From: Micromonospora sp. CP22
GTDB lineage: Bacteria > Actinomycetota > Actinomycetes > Mycobacteriales > Micromonosporaceae
DNA length: 64,000 nucleotides
NCBI RefSeq assembly: GCF_009712475.1
Contig: NZ_VCJO01000012.1
Span: 65,733 to 129,732, forward strand
Direction of reading: 5' to 3'
Under the pieces are notes generated by a model, which was not told the origin of the DNA, ran no database searches, and worked only from the letters and a program-made list of their open reading frames with translations. Shown here piece after piece: positions 24,269-33,777 of this stretch. A program made the translations under genes and the position numbers. How positions within the stretch are numbered: position 1 is the stretch's first letter; each line of letters starts with the position of its first letter.

Positions 24269-25188
24269 CGGGTGGCCTCCTTGTTGGCCGTGGCACTGCC
24301 GGCACCGGCCGCGTGCCCGTTGGTCGAGGTGGTCAGGCGGACGACGATGTCCTGGAGCGAGGAGGCTTCGAGGTCGAGGCCCAGGGAGCGGGCGCGGTCC
24401 CGCGCCGCCGCGCCGAAGTCACCGCGTACGGTGGCCCGCGCGGTCCCGCCGAGGAGCACCCGGTGCAGTTCGGTGCCGGTACGGACGAACTCGTCCACCC
24501 CGGCGACCGGGCCGGAGACGGTCACCACCTGCCCACGTAGGGCCTCCGCGTCGACGTCGAGCAGGAGCCGACCCCGGTCGATCAGCAGCACGTACTCGAT
24601 CAGGTCGCTGACCTCGTCGATGAGGTGGGTCGACAGCACGATGGTGCGCGGGTGTTCGGTGTAGTCGGCCAGCAGGTGGTCGTAGAAGAGCTGCCGGGAC
24701 ACCGCGTCCAGCCCCAGGTAGGGCTCGTCGAAGAAGGTCAGCGGGGCCCGTGAGGCGAGCCCGACGACGATGCCGAGCGCGGAGAGCATGCCCCGGGAGA
24801 GCTTCGTGACGTGACGCTCGCGCGGCAGCTGGAACACGTCGGCCAGCCGCTGGGCGTACTCCTCGTCCCAGCCCGGGTAGACCAGACCGGCCGCGCGGAG
24901 GACGTGCATCACCCGCAGGCCGGACGGGTAGGTCTGGCTCTCCTTGATGAAGGAGATGCGCGACAGCACCCGTTCGTTCTCGTAGGGGTGCTGCCCGAAG
25001 ACGGAGATCTCCCCGCTGGTGGCGAAGTTCTGCGCGGTGAGCAGTTGCATCAGGGTGGTCTTGCCCGCCCCGTTGCGTCCCAGCAGGCCGTAGATGCGGT
25101 TCTCGGTGAGCGAGAAGCTGACCCGGTCCAGGGCGGTGACCGTCCGGTACCGCTTGGTCAGGTCGGTGACGGTGACCACCGCGCTCAC
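24265..25188 (-). CDS. ABC transporter ATP-binding protein
   Basis: This 307-residue ATPase starts at GTG 25188, overlapping the GntR stop as GTGA. Walker A is Gly-Arg-Asn-Gly-Ala-Gly-Lys-Thr-Thr (about 37-45). The signature is Leu-Ser-Arg-Gly-Met, a variant of LSGGQ that is common in the YtrB/CcmA-like branch, and Walker B is Leu-Thr-Phe-Phe-Asp-Glu-Pro followed by Leu-Ser-Thr-His-Leu for the H-loop. The C-terminal 90 residues form an extra domain typical of antibiotic- or bacteriocin-type exporters. It acts with the permease encoded next. Confidence 0.92.
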   Translation of the reverse strand: MSAVVTVTDLTKRYRTVTALDRVSFSLTENRIYGLLGRNGAGKTTLMQLLTAQNFATSGEISVFGQHPYENERVLSRISFIKESQTYPSGLRVMHVLRAAGLVYPGWDEEYAQRLADVFQLPRERHVTKLSRGMLSALGIVVGLASRAPLTFFDEPYLGLDAVSRQLFYDHLLADYTEHPRTIVLSTHLIDEVSDLIEYVLLIDRGRLLLDVDAEALRGQVVTVSGPVAGVDEFVRTGTELHRVLLGGTARATVRGDFGAAARDRARSLGLDLEASSLQDIVVRLTTSTNGHAAGAGSATANKEATR

Positions 25189-25544
25189 TGGTCCTCCTCC
25201 CAGGTGTCGATCATGTTCTTGAGTTCGGTCGGTCCGATGCCGAGCTTGCGGGCCTCGGTCAGCAGCGGCCGGACGTACTGTCGGGCGAACTCGTCGCGGC
25301 GCCGGCCGCGGAGCTTGGCTCGGGCACCGGGGGTGACGAACATGCCGATTCCTCGCTTCTTGTAGAGAGTTCCGTCGTCGACCAGCTTGTTGACCCCCTT
25401 GGCGGCGGTCGCGGGGTTGATCCGGTGGAAGGCGGCCAGCTCGTTGGTCGAGGGCACCTGGCCCTCCTCTGCGAGGGTCCCGTCCAGGATCGAGTTCTCC
25501 AGCAGCTCCGCGATCTGGAGAAAGATCGGTCGGCCGTCCTCCAT
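25185..25544 (-). CDS. YtrA-subfamily GntR transcriptional regulator
   Basis: This 119-residue regulator has an N-terminal GntR winged helix (Pro-Ile-Phe-Leu-Gln-Ile-Ala-Glu-Leu-Leu-Glu ... Val-Pro-Ser-Thr-Asn-Glu-Leu-Ala-Ala-Phe-His-Arg-Ile-Asn-Pro-Ala-Thr-Ala) and a short two-helix C-terminus, the hallmark of the YtrA group. ATG 25544 is preferred; in-frame GTG 25553 and TTG 25556 would add three or four residues. It is the first gene of a three-gene operon with ATPase and permease and likely represses the operon from the dyad 20 bases upstream. Confidence 0.92.
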   Translation of the reverse strand: MEDGRPIFLQIAELLENSILDGTLAEEGQVPSTNELAAFHRINPATAAKGVNKLVDDGTLYKKRGIGMFVTPGARAKLRGRRRDEFARQYVRPLLTEARKLGIGPTELKNMIDTWEEDQ

Positions 25545-25563
25545 CACGTCCACCAATCCCGAT

Positions 25564-25601
25564 CATGGTTAGCTGGTTCATTACTCATGTAACTAACCAT
25601 G
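25564..25601. promoter_or_regulatory. Dyad operator upstream of the GntR/ABC operon
   Basis: CATGGTTAG (25564-25572) and its exact complement CTAACCATG (25593-25601) flank 20 bases. The segment from 25564 to 25607 is AT-rich and also has two CATGTAAC direct repeats (25586 and 25599). Its position just upstream of the regulator start fits autoregulation. A -10 region probably lies inside the element. Confidence 0.65.
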
Positions 25602-25682
25602 TAACCAGTGGGGTGTCGATGTCAAGACGGGCGCTTCCGGCCCGATCAGCGGACGAGGCGCGCGGACGGCCGGTCCGCGCAC

Positions 25683-25716
25683 GGGTCGGCCCGCCGGTAC
25701 CCCGGCGGGCCGACTC
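25683..25716. terminator. Terminator of the tail-fibre-like gene pair
   Basis: A 13-bp perfect stem (25685-25697 with 25702-25714), extended by a wobble and one more pair to 25683-25716, has a 4-base loop. It begins 14 bases beyond the stop of the minus-strand gene that ends at 25730. A second hairpin (25659-25679) follows. Confidence 0.7.
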
Positions 25717-25729
25717 AGACCGACCGGGA

Positions 25730-26767
25730 TCAGCCGTACGGCGGCCGGGCGTACGCGGCGCGCAGGGCGGCCAGCCCGGCGGCCTTCGGGCTGAGGGTGC
25801 CCCAGCCGGAGTTGAAGTAGTTCGTCCGGGCGATGAAGGGACCACGCTCGGCGTTGAGCCGGGCGATGGCCGCCGGCACGGTGGCGATCCAGGCGGCCTG
25901 GTCGGGGATCTCGACGACCCGTACGCCCCACTCGGCGATCAACACCGGGCGGGACAGCGCGACCGGGCCGAGGTCTGCCACCGCCCAGTCCTTGGTACGC
26001 CGGAAGCGCTCCAGCGCGGTGTGGCCGGCACTGGTCGCGTAGACGTTCCACTGGAGGTAGTCCAGCCGCGACATCAGCGCCTCGGGGTGGGTACGCCGGA
26101 AGCAGGCCCGGTCGAAACCGCCGAGCCCGACCGAGAAGGTGGTGCCCTGCGGCAGCCCCTTGGCCCGGAACCAGTTGACGATGTACGTCATCGCCTGCAC
26201 CGCCCGAGCGTCCGACTCGGCCCAGGTGTACGCCTTGCCCGCCTCGGTGGTGCCGAACTCGTGGTCGGTGTCCAGTTCGGAGGCGAGTTGGATGTTCACG
26301 CCGAAGCCCATCGTCCGGTACTGCGACAACGCCCGCGCGAACAACCCGTCGCACTGCCCGGCGAGGACCTGGCCGTACCCGTACGCCTTGGGCCAGACCG
26401 CGCCCGGACGCTGCTGGATGGTCATCGCCGGTGCCGGCACGGTGTACTTCACCCCGTCGACGGTGAAGGTCTGCGGCCCGGTGTCGGACGCGCCGTAGTG
26501 CTTCAGTTCGAGCACCATGTTGATCTGCACCCCGGACCGGCCGAGGGTGACCAGCCACTGCCGCTGGTAGCCGGGGAAGATGTGCGCGTCGGCGAAGCTG
26601 CGGTACTGGGTCAGTGACCGGAAGTTGCCACCGGCCATGTCGGCGGTCGGGTCCGCGCCGCCGGAGAGGTAGTAACCGCCGAGCACCGGCGGGAGCACGG
26701 TGTACGCGACGCTCGCGGTGGCGGTCTTGCTGGTGGCGTCCCGCACGGTGACGGTCACCCTCGGCAT
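25730..26767 (-). CDS. Glycoside-hydrolase-like protein without signal peptide
   Basis: This 345-residue protein starts at ATG 26767, overlapping the upstream stop (ATGA). Residues 1-35 are a beta segment rich in Val and Thr. The rest looks like a TIM-barrel hydrolase: Asn-Met-Val-Leu-Glu-Leu-Lys-His, Gln-Leu-Ala-Ser-Glu-Leu-Asp near the middle (possible acid/base) and Leu-Ile-Ala-Glu-Trp-Gly-Val-Arg near residue 285 (possible nucleophile, as in family GH5/GH39-like barrels). There is no signal peptide, so it is either cytoplasmic or exported by a non-classical route, as in phage tails or contractile injection particles. I cannot name the enzyme family. Confidence 0.55.
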   Translation of the reverse strand: MPRVTVTVRDATSKTATASVAYTVLPPVLGGYYLSGGADPTADMAGGNFRSLTQYRSFADAHIFPGYQRQWLVTLGRSGVQINMVLELKHYGASDTGPQTFTVDGVKYTVPAPAMTIQQRPGAVWPKAYGYGQVLAGQCDGLFARALSQYRTMGFGVNIQLASELDTDHEFGTTEAGKAYTWAESDARAVQAMTYIVNWFRAKGLPQGTTFSVGLGGFDRACFRRTHPEALMSRLDYLQWNVYATSAGHTALERFRRTKDWAVADLGPVALSRPVLIAEWGVRVVEIPDQAAWIATVPAAIARLNAERGPFIARTNYFNSGWGTLSPKAAGLAALRAAYARPPYG

Positions 26768-27036
26768 CACGCCACCGCCCGGTAGACAGCAACCGAGCCG
26801 CTGTCGGAGACCCGGGACCAGGTGCGCCCCGAATCGTCGGTGACGGTGAGGGTGAGCGGGTCGATCACCGCGGTCACCGAGACCGGAGCGCTGCGGTTGC
26901 CCTGGGCGTCGGCCACGGTGATCGTCAGGGTCAGCCGCTGGTTGTCCGGGTCGCCGTAGTTGACGGTGAGCAGCATCTGCTCGCCGGGCGAGTAGGTGGT
27001 GGGGTTCATCGAGACGTTGACAGTGGGAGCGGCCAT
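26767..27036 (-). CDS. Small Ig-like beta protein, partner of the hydrolase-like gene
   Basis: This 89-residue protein starts at ATG 27036 with AGGAAGGAGCC just upstream. It begins Met-Ala-Ala-Pro-Thr-Val-Asn-Val and continues as alternating beta strands (Leu-Thr-Leu-Thr-Ile-Thr-Val-Ala-Asp ... Leu-Thr-Val-Thr-Asp-Asp-Ser-Gly), like a single Ig or FN3 module. No signal peptide is present. The stop overlaps the start of the 345-residue gene, which itself begins with a similar beta segment, so the pair may have been one protein or may assemble as one particle. Confidence 0.6.
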   Translation of the reverse strand: MAAPTVNVSMNPTTYSPGEQMLLTVNYGDPDNQRLTLTITVADAQGNRSAPVSVTAVIDPLTLTVTDDSGRTWSRVSDSGSVAVYRAVA

Positions 27037-27300
27037 GGCGGCTCCTTCCTGGCTTGGCCGTCGTCGCGACCCAGCGGTGCAACACCGTCGGTGCGGCTGG
27101 TCCACGACGGCGGGCCGGAGCCGGACGGCGCGACGACGCGCCCCGGCGGGGGATCCTTACCGGCGGCCGGTGGGACTCGCGGCCCATGCTCGGCCGGAGG
27201 ATCGGATGTGGCCCGCCATCCGCAGCCTCTCTACCTGCTACAACAGTGCGTCAGGGAAGACCCTGCCGTCTTGTCCATTTCCAGACATATTGACCTTTAT

Positions 27301-27305
27301 GGAGG
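27301..27305 (+). promoter_or_regulatory. Ribosome binding site that decides the YCII start
   Basis: GGAGG at 27301-27305 lies five bases before GTG 27311. It overlaps the upstream in-frame ATG (27299), which therefore has no binding site of its own. The GTG start gives Val-Lys-Tyr-Leu-Met-Leu, the expected N-terminus of the family. Confidence 0.7.
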
Positions 27306-27310
27306 CGTGC

Positions 27311-27679
27311 GTGAAGTACCTGATGTTGATCTACGGCAACGAGGAGATCTGGAACAGCCTCCCGGACGACGAGCTGACCGCCCTGATCGGTCAGGTCGAC
27401 GCCTTCAACGAGACGCTGCGCGCCTCCGGTGAGCTGGTCGACGTCCAGGGCCTGGTGTCGCGGCCCCGCTCGGTGCGGATCGTCGCCGACACCCCGGTCG
27501 TCACGGACGGGCCCTACCTGGAGGCCAAGGAGTACGTGGGCTCGTACTTCGTGGTCGACGTCGACGACGAGCAGCGCGCGTTGGAGATCGCCCGCGCGTA
27601 TCCGGGCATCCGGTTCGGGGCCGTCGGCGGCGGGATCGAGATCTGGCCGCTGATGACCGGCGACGGAGCGGACCGCTGA
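27311..27679 (+). CDS. YCII-related (DGPF-type) protein, partner of ECF42 sigma factor
   Basis: This 122-residue protein has the YCII-like ferredoxin fold: Lys-Tyr-Leu-Met-Leu-Ile-Tyr, the Val-Val-Thr-Asp-Gly-Pro-Tyr-Leu-Glu-Ala-Lys-Glu motif (a variant of DGPFAETK) and a final Gly-Gly-Gly-Ile-Glu-Ile-Trp-Pro-Leu. Genes of this family almost always precede ECF42 sigma factors in actinomycetes, as here, but their biochemical role is unknown. The downstream sigma gene overlaps its stop (CTGA at 27676-27679) if the unusual CTG is the start. Confidence 0.88.
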   Translation: MKYLMLIYGNEEIWNSLPDDELTALIGQVDAFNETLRASGELVDVQGLVSRPRSVRIVADTPVVTDGPYLEAKEYVGSYFVVDVDDEQRALEIARAYPGIRFGAVGGGIEIWPLMTGDGADR

Positions 27680-28926
27680 ACCTCGACGCGGCCACCACCG
27701 ACCTGCTGCGCCGACTCGCGCCGCAGGTGCTGGCCACGCTCGCCCGCCGGTACGGCGACTTCGGCCGGGCCGAGGACGCCGTGCAGGAGGCGCTGGTCGC
27801 GGCCGTGGAGAGGTGGCCGGTCGACGGCGTACCCGAACAACCCGGGGGCTGGCTGCACACCGTGGCCGCCCGCCGGTACGTCGACCTGGTCCGCGCCGAG
27901 GCCGCCCGTACCCGCCGCGAGCGCACGGCACTGGAACTCACGCCGCGCGACGCGCTGGTCACCCCACCGCCCGACGTCACGGCCCCCCGCGACGACCTGC
28001 TGGAGTTGTTCCTGCTCTGCTGCCATCCGGCGTTGTCCGCGCCGGCACAGTTGGCGCTGACCCTGCGCGCGGTGGGTGGGCTCACCACCGCCGAGGTCGC
28101 CGCCGCCTTCCTGGTGTCGGAGCGGACCATGGGCCAGCGGATCTCCCGCGCCAAGGTGCGACTCCGGCAGGCGGGTGCCCGGTTCGAGCCACCGGCGGAA
28201 GCACAGTTCGCGACGCGGCTGGCCGTCGTACGCCAGGTGCTGTACCTGATGTTCAACGAGGGATACAGCGCCAGCAGCGGCCCCCGGTTGCGGCGCGCCG
28301 AACTGACCGGGCAGGCGCTGCGGCTGACCCGCCGACTGCACGAGCGAGTTCCCGGCGACGGGGAGACGGCCGGTCTGCTCGCGTTGATGCTGCTCACCGA
28401 GGCCCGGGCGGCGGCCCGGGTCGGCCCGAACGGTGACCTGGTGCCCCTGGCCGAGCAGGACCGCGACCGGTGGGACCGAACGCTGATCGACGAGGGTCGC
28501 GCGCTGGTCGAGCAGAGCCTGACCGCCTCGCCACCGGGGCCGTACCGGATCCAGGCCGCCATCGCCGCGGTGCACGCCGAGGCACCGACCACCGAGGACA
28601 CCGACTGGCCCCAGGTGCTCGCCCTGTACGAGCTGCTGGAACGCCTCGCCCCCAACCCGGTGGTCACGCTGAACCGGGCGGTGGCGGTGGGCATGGTCCA
28701 CGGACCCGCCGCCGGGCTGGCCCTGCTGTCCGAGGTGGAGTCGGGGCTGCTGGCCGGGCACCACCGGCTGCACGCCGTCCGCGCCCACCTGCTGGAACTC
28801 GCCGACGACCGGGCCGCCGCGACGGAGTGGCGGGCGGCGGCGCAGCACGCCGGCAGCGAACCCGAGCGGCGGTACCTGCTGCGTCGGGCCGCCGCCTTGA
28901 GCGAGTCAGGATCCGCTCCCGTGTGA
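27676..28926 (+). CDS. ECF42-type RNA polymerase sigma factor with C-terminal TPR region
   Basis: This sigma factor has region 2 (Gly-Asp-Phe-Gly-Arg-Ala-Glu-Asp-Ala-Val-Gln-Glu-Ala-Leu), region 4 (Val-Gly-Gly-Leu-Thr-Thr-Ala-Glu-Val-Ala-Ala-Ala-Phe-Leu ... Gln-Arg-Ile-Ser-Arg-Ala-Lys) and a roughly 230-residue TPR-like extension that replaces an anti-sigma factor in the ECF42 group. The N-terminus expected for the family (Asp-Leu-Leu-Arg-Arg-Leu-Ala-Pro-Gln-Val-Leu) is encoded before the first GTG at 27727. No ATG, GTG or TTG lies further upstream in frame, so a CTG at 27676 overlapping the YCII stop is the likely start (416 residues); GTG 27727 would give 399. Confidence 0.85.
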   Translation: MNLDAATTDLLRRLAPQVLATLARRYGDFGRAEDAVQEALVAAVERWPVDGVPEQPGGWLHTVAARRYVDLVRAEAARTRRERTALELTPRDALVTPPPDVTAPRDDLLELFLLCCHPALSAPAQLALTLRAVGGLTTAEVAAAFLVSERTMGQRISRAKVRLRQAGARFEPPAEAQFATRLAVVRQVLYLMFNEGYSASSGPRLRRAELTGQALRLTRRLHERVPGDGETAGLLALMLLTEARAAARVGPNGDLVPLAEQDRDRWDRTLIDEGRALVEQSLTASPPGPYRIQAAIAAVHAEAPTTEDTDWPQVLALYELLERLAPNPVVTLNRAVAVGMVHGPAAGLALLSEVESGLLAGHHRLHAVRAHLLELADDRAAATEWRAAAQHAGSEPERRYLLRRAAALSESGSAPV

Positions 28927-29027
28927 CCCAGGTCACCTGCCGGACCGGTAGAAGCGGTCGACCCGGCACCGATCCACCTGTGGGTCGGCGCCCACGGTGG
29001 GCGCCGCCAGATCCGGGAGGAACGGAT

Positions 29028-29717
29028 ATGACGAAGGTGACCGCCCAACTGTCGGTGTCGCTCGACGGCTACTACGCCGGGCCACGGCACGACGGCAACG
29101 GCGACTGGGTGCGGTCGGCGGAGAGCCACGGGTTCTACCGGGTGACCCGGTGGGCCACCGAAGCGATGGCGTGGCGCGAGCGGCAGGGATTCGTCGGCGG
29201 CCGACACGACGCCAGCTCCGAGATCATCGCCGAGTCGTTCGCCTCGGCCGGCGCGTACGTGATGGGTCGCCGGATGGCCGACGGCGGTGAGGTGCCGTGG
29301 GGCGACGAGCCACCGTTCCGTGCTCCGGTCTTCGTGGTCACGCACCGGCCGCGCCCGACGCTGCACCGTAAGGGCGGCACCAGCTTCACCTACGTCACCG
29401 ACGGGCTGGCCAGCGCGATGGAGCAGGCCCGCGCCGCGGCCGGTGACCGCAACGTCGCGGTGGCCGGCGGCGGCAGTCTGGTCCGGCAGGTGCTGCGGGC
29501 GGGGATGCTCGACGAGTTGGACCTGCACATCGCGCCGGTCATCCTCGGCGCCGGGCTCCGTGTCTTCGACGACCTGGGTCTCGACGACTTCGAGGCGATC
29601 GAGCTCACCCCCGACCGGGTGGTGCCCCGCCCGCACGTCACCCACGTCCGGTACACGGTGCGCGGTCGGGCCCCGCTGGTCCTCGACGACCGGGGCAGGG
29701 GTGGCGACACCCCGTAG
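29028..29717 (+). CDS. Dihydrofolate reductase / RibD C-terminal-like protein
   Basis: This 229-residue protein starts at ATG 29028 with GGGAGG nine bases before it. The fold is that of the RibD reductase domain: Thr-Ala-Gln-Leu-Ser-Val-Ser-Leu-Asp-Gly-Tyr at the N-terminus, Met-Gly-Arg-Arg-Met in the middle, Val-Ala-Gly-Gly-Gly-Ser-Leu-Val-Arg-Gln near residue 145 (NADPH loop) and Leu-His-Ile-Ala-Pro-Val-Ile-Leu-Gly. It probably reduces a pterin-, flavin- or sugar-like compound with NADPH; the substrate is unknown. Members often sit beside YCII/ECF42 genes, as here, and may belong to that sigma factor's regulon. Confidence 0.85.
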   Translation: MTKVTAQLSVSLDGYYAGPRHDGNGDWVRSAESHGFYRVTRWATEAMAWRERQGFVGGRHDASSEIIAESFASAGAYVMGRRMADGGEVPWGDEPPFRAPVFVVTHRPRPTLHRKGGTSFTYVTDGLASAMEQARAAAGDRNVAVAGGGSLVRQVLRAGMLDELDLHIAPVILGAGLRVFDDLGLDDFEAIELTPDRVVPRPHVTHVRYTVRGRAPLVLDDRGRGGDTP

Positions 29718-29794
29718 GACGGATACGGCGGGGGCACCGTGGCCGCGTCACCGGTCCTAGAGTGACGCAGACATACCGAACCTAGGAGGGCGCG

Positions 29795-31880
<2,086 letters not shown>

Positions 31881-31888
<8 letters not shown>

Positions 31889-31934
31889 CCGCTGAAGGCC
31901 GGCCCGCCCGGGTCGGCGGCCAGCGGTCAGCGCG
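31881..31934. terminator. Bidirectional terminator containing both convergent stop codons
   Basis: CGCGCTGACCGCTG (31881-31894) and its exact complement (31921-31934) form a 14-bp stem. The left arm holds the TGA of the membrane protein and the right arm holds the complement of the stop of the thioesterase remnant. The 26-base loop is itself partly self-complementary. Confidence 0.75.
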
Positions 31935-32362
31935 CGGCGAGGAAGGTGAGCACCTCGGACCACCCGTCCCGGCGGGCGGCGGCGTCGCCCGCCCGGGTGC
32001 CGCCGTGTGTCTGCTCGCCGGTGCGTCCCTGGTGCACCGTCTTCGAGGGCAGATACGGAAAGGTGCCGACGCCGTGCCCGGCATCCGGGTAGAACAGCGC
32101 ACGGTGCGGCGGACCACCGAGGGCCAGCAGCAGTTCGGCGGCGAAGGTAGGCGCGTCGTACAGCCCGCCGACGCCGCCCTCCGAGCCGCCGACCCACAGC
32201 ACCCCGCTCCGTCGAGGCACCTCCGGCGGCGGGAGCACGAGCATCCCGCGTACGCCGTCGGCGGTCGGCGTCAGCTCGGTGAAGGAGACCTCGCCCGCCG
32301 TACGGACCGGCTGGTCTGCGAGCGCGACGGCCGGTGCCACATCCAGGCGCAGCCGCGCCGCC
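31927..32362 (-). pseudogene. Decayed acyl-CoA thioesterase (BAAT-type) with internal deletions
   Basis: The open frame carries recognisable but discontinuous pieces of a bile-acid-CoA/acyl-CoA thioester hydrolase. These are an N-terminal Leu-Asp-Val-Ala-Pro-Ala-Val-Ala-Leu-Ala-Asp-Gln-Pro-Val, a middle Gly-Val-Arg-Gly-Met-Leu-Val-Leu-Pro-Pro leading to Leu-Trp-Val-Gly-Gly-Ser-Glu-Gly-Gly, and a C-terminal Tyr-Pro-Asp-Ala-Gly-His-Gly with a final Trp-Ser-Glu-Val-Leu-Thr-Phe-Leu. The segments between them, including the nucleophile elbow expected before the histidine, are missing, so at least two in-frame deletions have occurred. The frame continues to 32565 only because it runs antisense through the next gene's signal peptide. 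About 145 residues remain of a family of roughly 400. Confidence 0.7.
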
Positions 32363-32482
32363 CCACCATCCCCGGACCACGAGTAATCGATTAACCCCGG
32401 ACTGTAGGCAATCCGACTGTGACCTTGGTCATTACCCGGCAGAGTGGCAGCACGCATCGATTCATGCCGATTGGAGTCGACG

Positions 32483-33574
32483 ATGCCTCTCCGCCTGCGC
32501 CATCTCTGCGCCGCCGTGGCCGCCATCCTGGCCGCGGCGCTGTTGAGTCCGGTCACCCCGGCCACAGCCGCAACCGCCGACCGCTTCGGGTTCGCGTACG
32601 TCGACGATCCGACCGCGCTGCCCTGGACACCACTGCCCGCCGCCTACCAGTACGGAAGCTGGACACCGGGGCTGACGGCCACCGGCGGCAAGGTGGCACT
32701 CGGCCGGTTCCAGGTGCGCTTCCCGAACATCGGCCTGGGGGGCCGAGGCAACGCGCACGTCACCGCCGTGGCGCGGGACGGCCGCTTCTGCGAACTCGTA
32801 CGCTGGTATGGCTCGGGTCCCGACCAGATCGTCGACGTGCAGTGCTTCCGGCCCGGCGGCAGACCGGCCGACACCCCGTTCACCGTGTTGTGGACGTTCA
32901 GTTCCGGTGTCCTGCCGGCGGGCGTCGGCGCGTACGCCTCAGCGCAGGTGACGTCCAACCTCCTCGCCCAGGCGTACAACTCGGCCGGAGCGCCCGTCAG
33001 CGCCTCCCACGTCGGGGTGGGCATCTACGCCGTGCGCTTCTCGGGTGTCGGCGAACCGTCCGGCATACTCTCCGGGAACGTGCAGGTGACCGCCCAGCAG
33101 CCGAACGCAGAACCGCGCCGATGCAAGATCCTCCGCTGGGGCGCGTCCGGCCCGGAGGTGTTGGTCTACGTCGCCTGCCACGATCCGTTCAGCGGCGCGC
33201 CGATGGACAGCGACTTCACCGTGTCGTTCCACCGGGAGCGCTCGGTCTACGCCTCGTTCGGCCCGCCGAGGTACTTCGGATACCTCGCCACCCCACCGTT
33301 CGCCGGCCCGACGAACTACTCGTACCCGCTCGGCATCGGACCCAACGGCTACGCTCCCACCGGCCCCGGCACCTCCGTCGTCAGGTTCCCGCTGCTGCAC
33401 GAGAGGCACACCACCGCGCACGTGACCGCGATCGGGGACAGCCCCTCGTACTGCACCATCCAGGAACTGTGGGCGCAGGTCGCCACCACTGCGGTGCTGC
33501 CGGTCACCTGCTTCGCCAACAACGGCCGCCTGCTGGACAGCCAGTACAGCTCGACCTTCTCGTCGAGCGTCTGA
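32483..33574 (+). CDS. Secreted protein made of three similar ~110-residue repeats
   Basis: This 363-residue protein starts at ATG 32483, with TTGGAG ending six bases upstream. Residues 1-30 form a signal peptide ending Ala-Thr-Ala-Ala-Thr-Ala. The mature part contains three tandem units, each with an aromatic start (Phe-Gly-Phe-Ala-Tyr / Ala-Tyr-Ala-Ser / Val-Tyr-Ala-Ser), a Val-x-Phe core, Ala/Gln-His-Val-Thr-Ala, a Cys, and an end of the form Val-x-Cys-Phe ... Asp-Thr-Pro/Ser-Asp-Phe-Thr-Val. Each unit has two cysteines that could form a disulfide. I do not recognise a named family. The gene is isolated, followed by a strong terminator. Confidence 0.75.
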   Translation: MPLRLRHLCAAVAAILAAALLSPVTPATAATADRFGFAYVDDPTALPWTPLPAAYQYGSWTPGLTATGGKVALGRFQVRFPNIGLGGRGNAHVTAVARDGRFCELVRWYGSGPDQIVDVQCFRPGGRPADTPFTVLWTFSSGVLPAGVGAYASAQVTSNLLAQAYNSAGAPVSASHVGVGIYAVRFSGVGEPSGILSGNVQVTAQQPNAEPRRCKILRWGASGPEVLVYVACHDPFSGAPMDSDFTVSFHRERSVYASFGPPRYFGYLATPPFAGPTNYSYPLGIGPNGYAPTGPGTSVVRFPLLHERHTTAHVTAIGDSPSYCTIQELWAQVATTAVLPVTCFANNGRLLDSQYSSTFSSSV

Positions 33575-33581
33575 GAACGCG

Positions 33582-33614
33582 TGGTCCCCGCCCAGCATGT
33601 CTGGGCGGGGACCA
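33582..33614. terminator. Terminator of the three-repeat secreted protein
   Basis: A 14-bp perfect stem (33582-33595 with 33601-33614) surrounds a 5-base loop and begins eight bases after the stop codon. Confidence 0.8.
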
Positions 33615-33703
33615 ACCGCGCGCCGTCCCGGTCGACGCGGGTGCCGACGGGAGCCGGACGGAAAGGCCATCCGAGAAAACCGCCAAGATTTTTTCCGGCG
33701 GCA

Positions 33704-33730
33704 TGTCGAGAAGCGGGATCGTGCTCCGTC
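33704..33730 (+). promoter_or_regulatory. Candidate ECF42-type promoter of the second YCII/sigma pair
   Basis: TGTCGA at 33704-33709 and CGTC at 33727-33730 are separated by 17 bases. This agrees with the ECF42 promoter reported from Streptomyces (TGTCGA / CG(A/T)C), as I recall it. It lies about 50 bases upstream of the YCII start, as expected for an autoregulated pair. Confidence 0.6.
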
Positions 33731-33777
33731 CCCGCTGTACACCCGGCCAGAATGGCCGTACCCGACAAGGAGCACCG

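Noticed and set aside
27501..29645. 714-codon minus-strand frame opposite the sigma factor and DHFR-like genes
   Set aside because: No motif, Arg/Ser-rich, covers two well-supported + strand genes.
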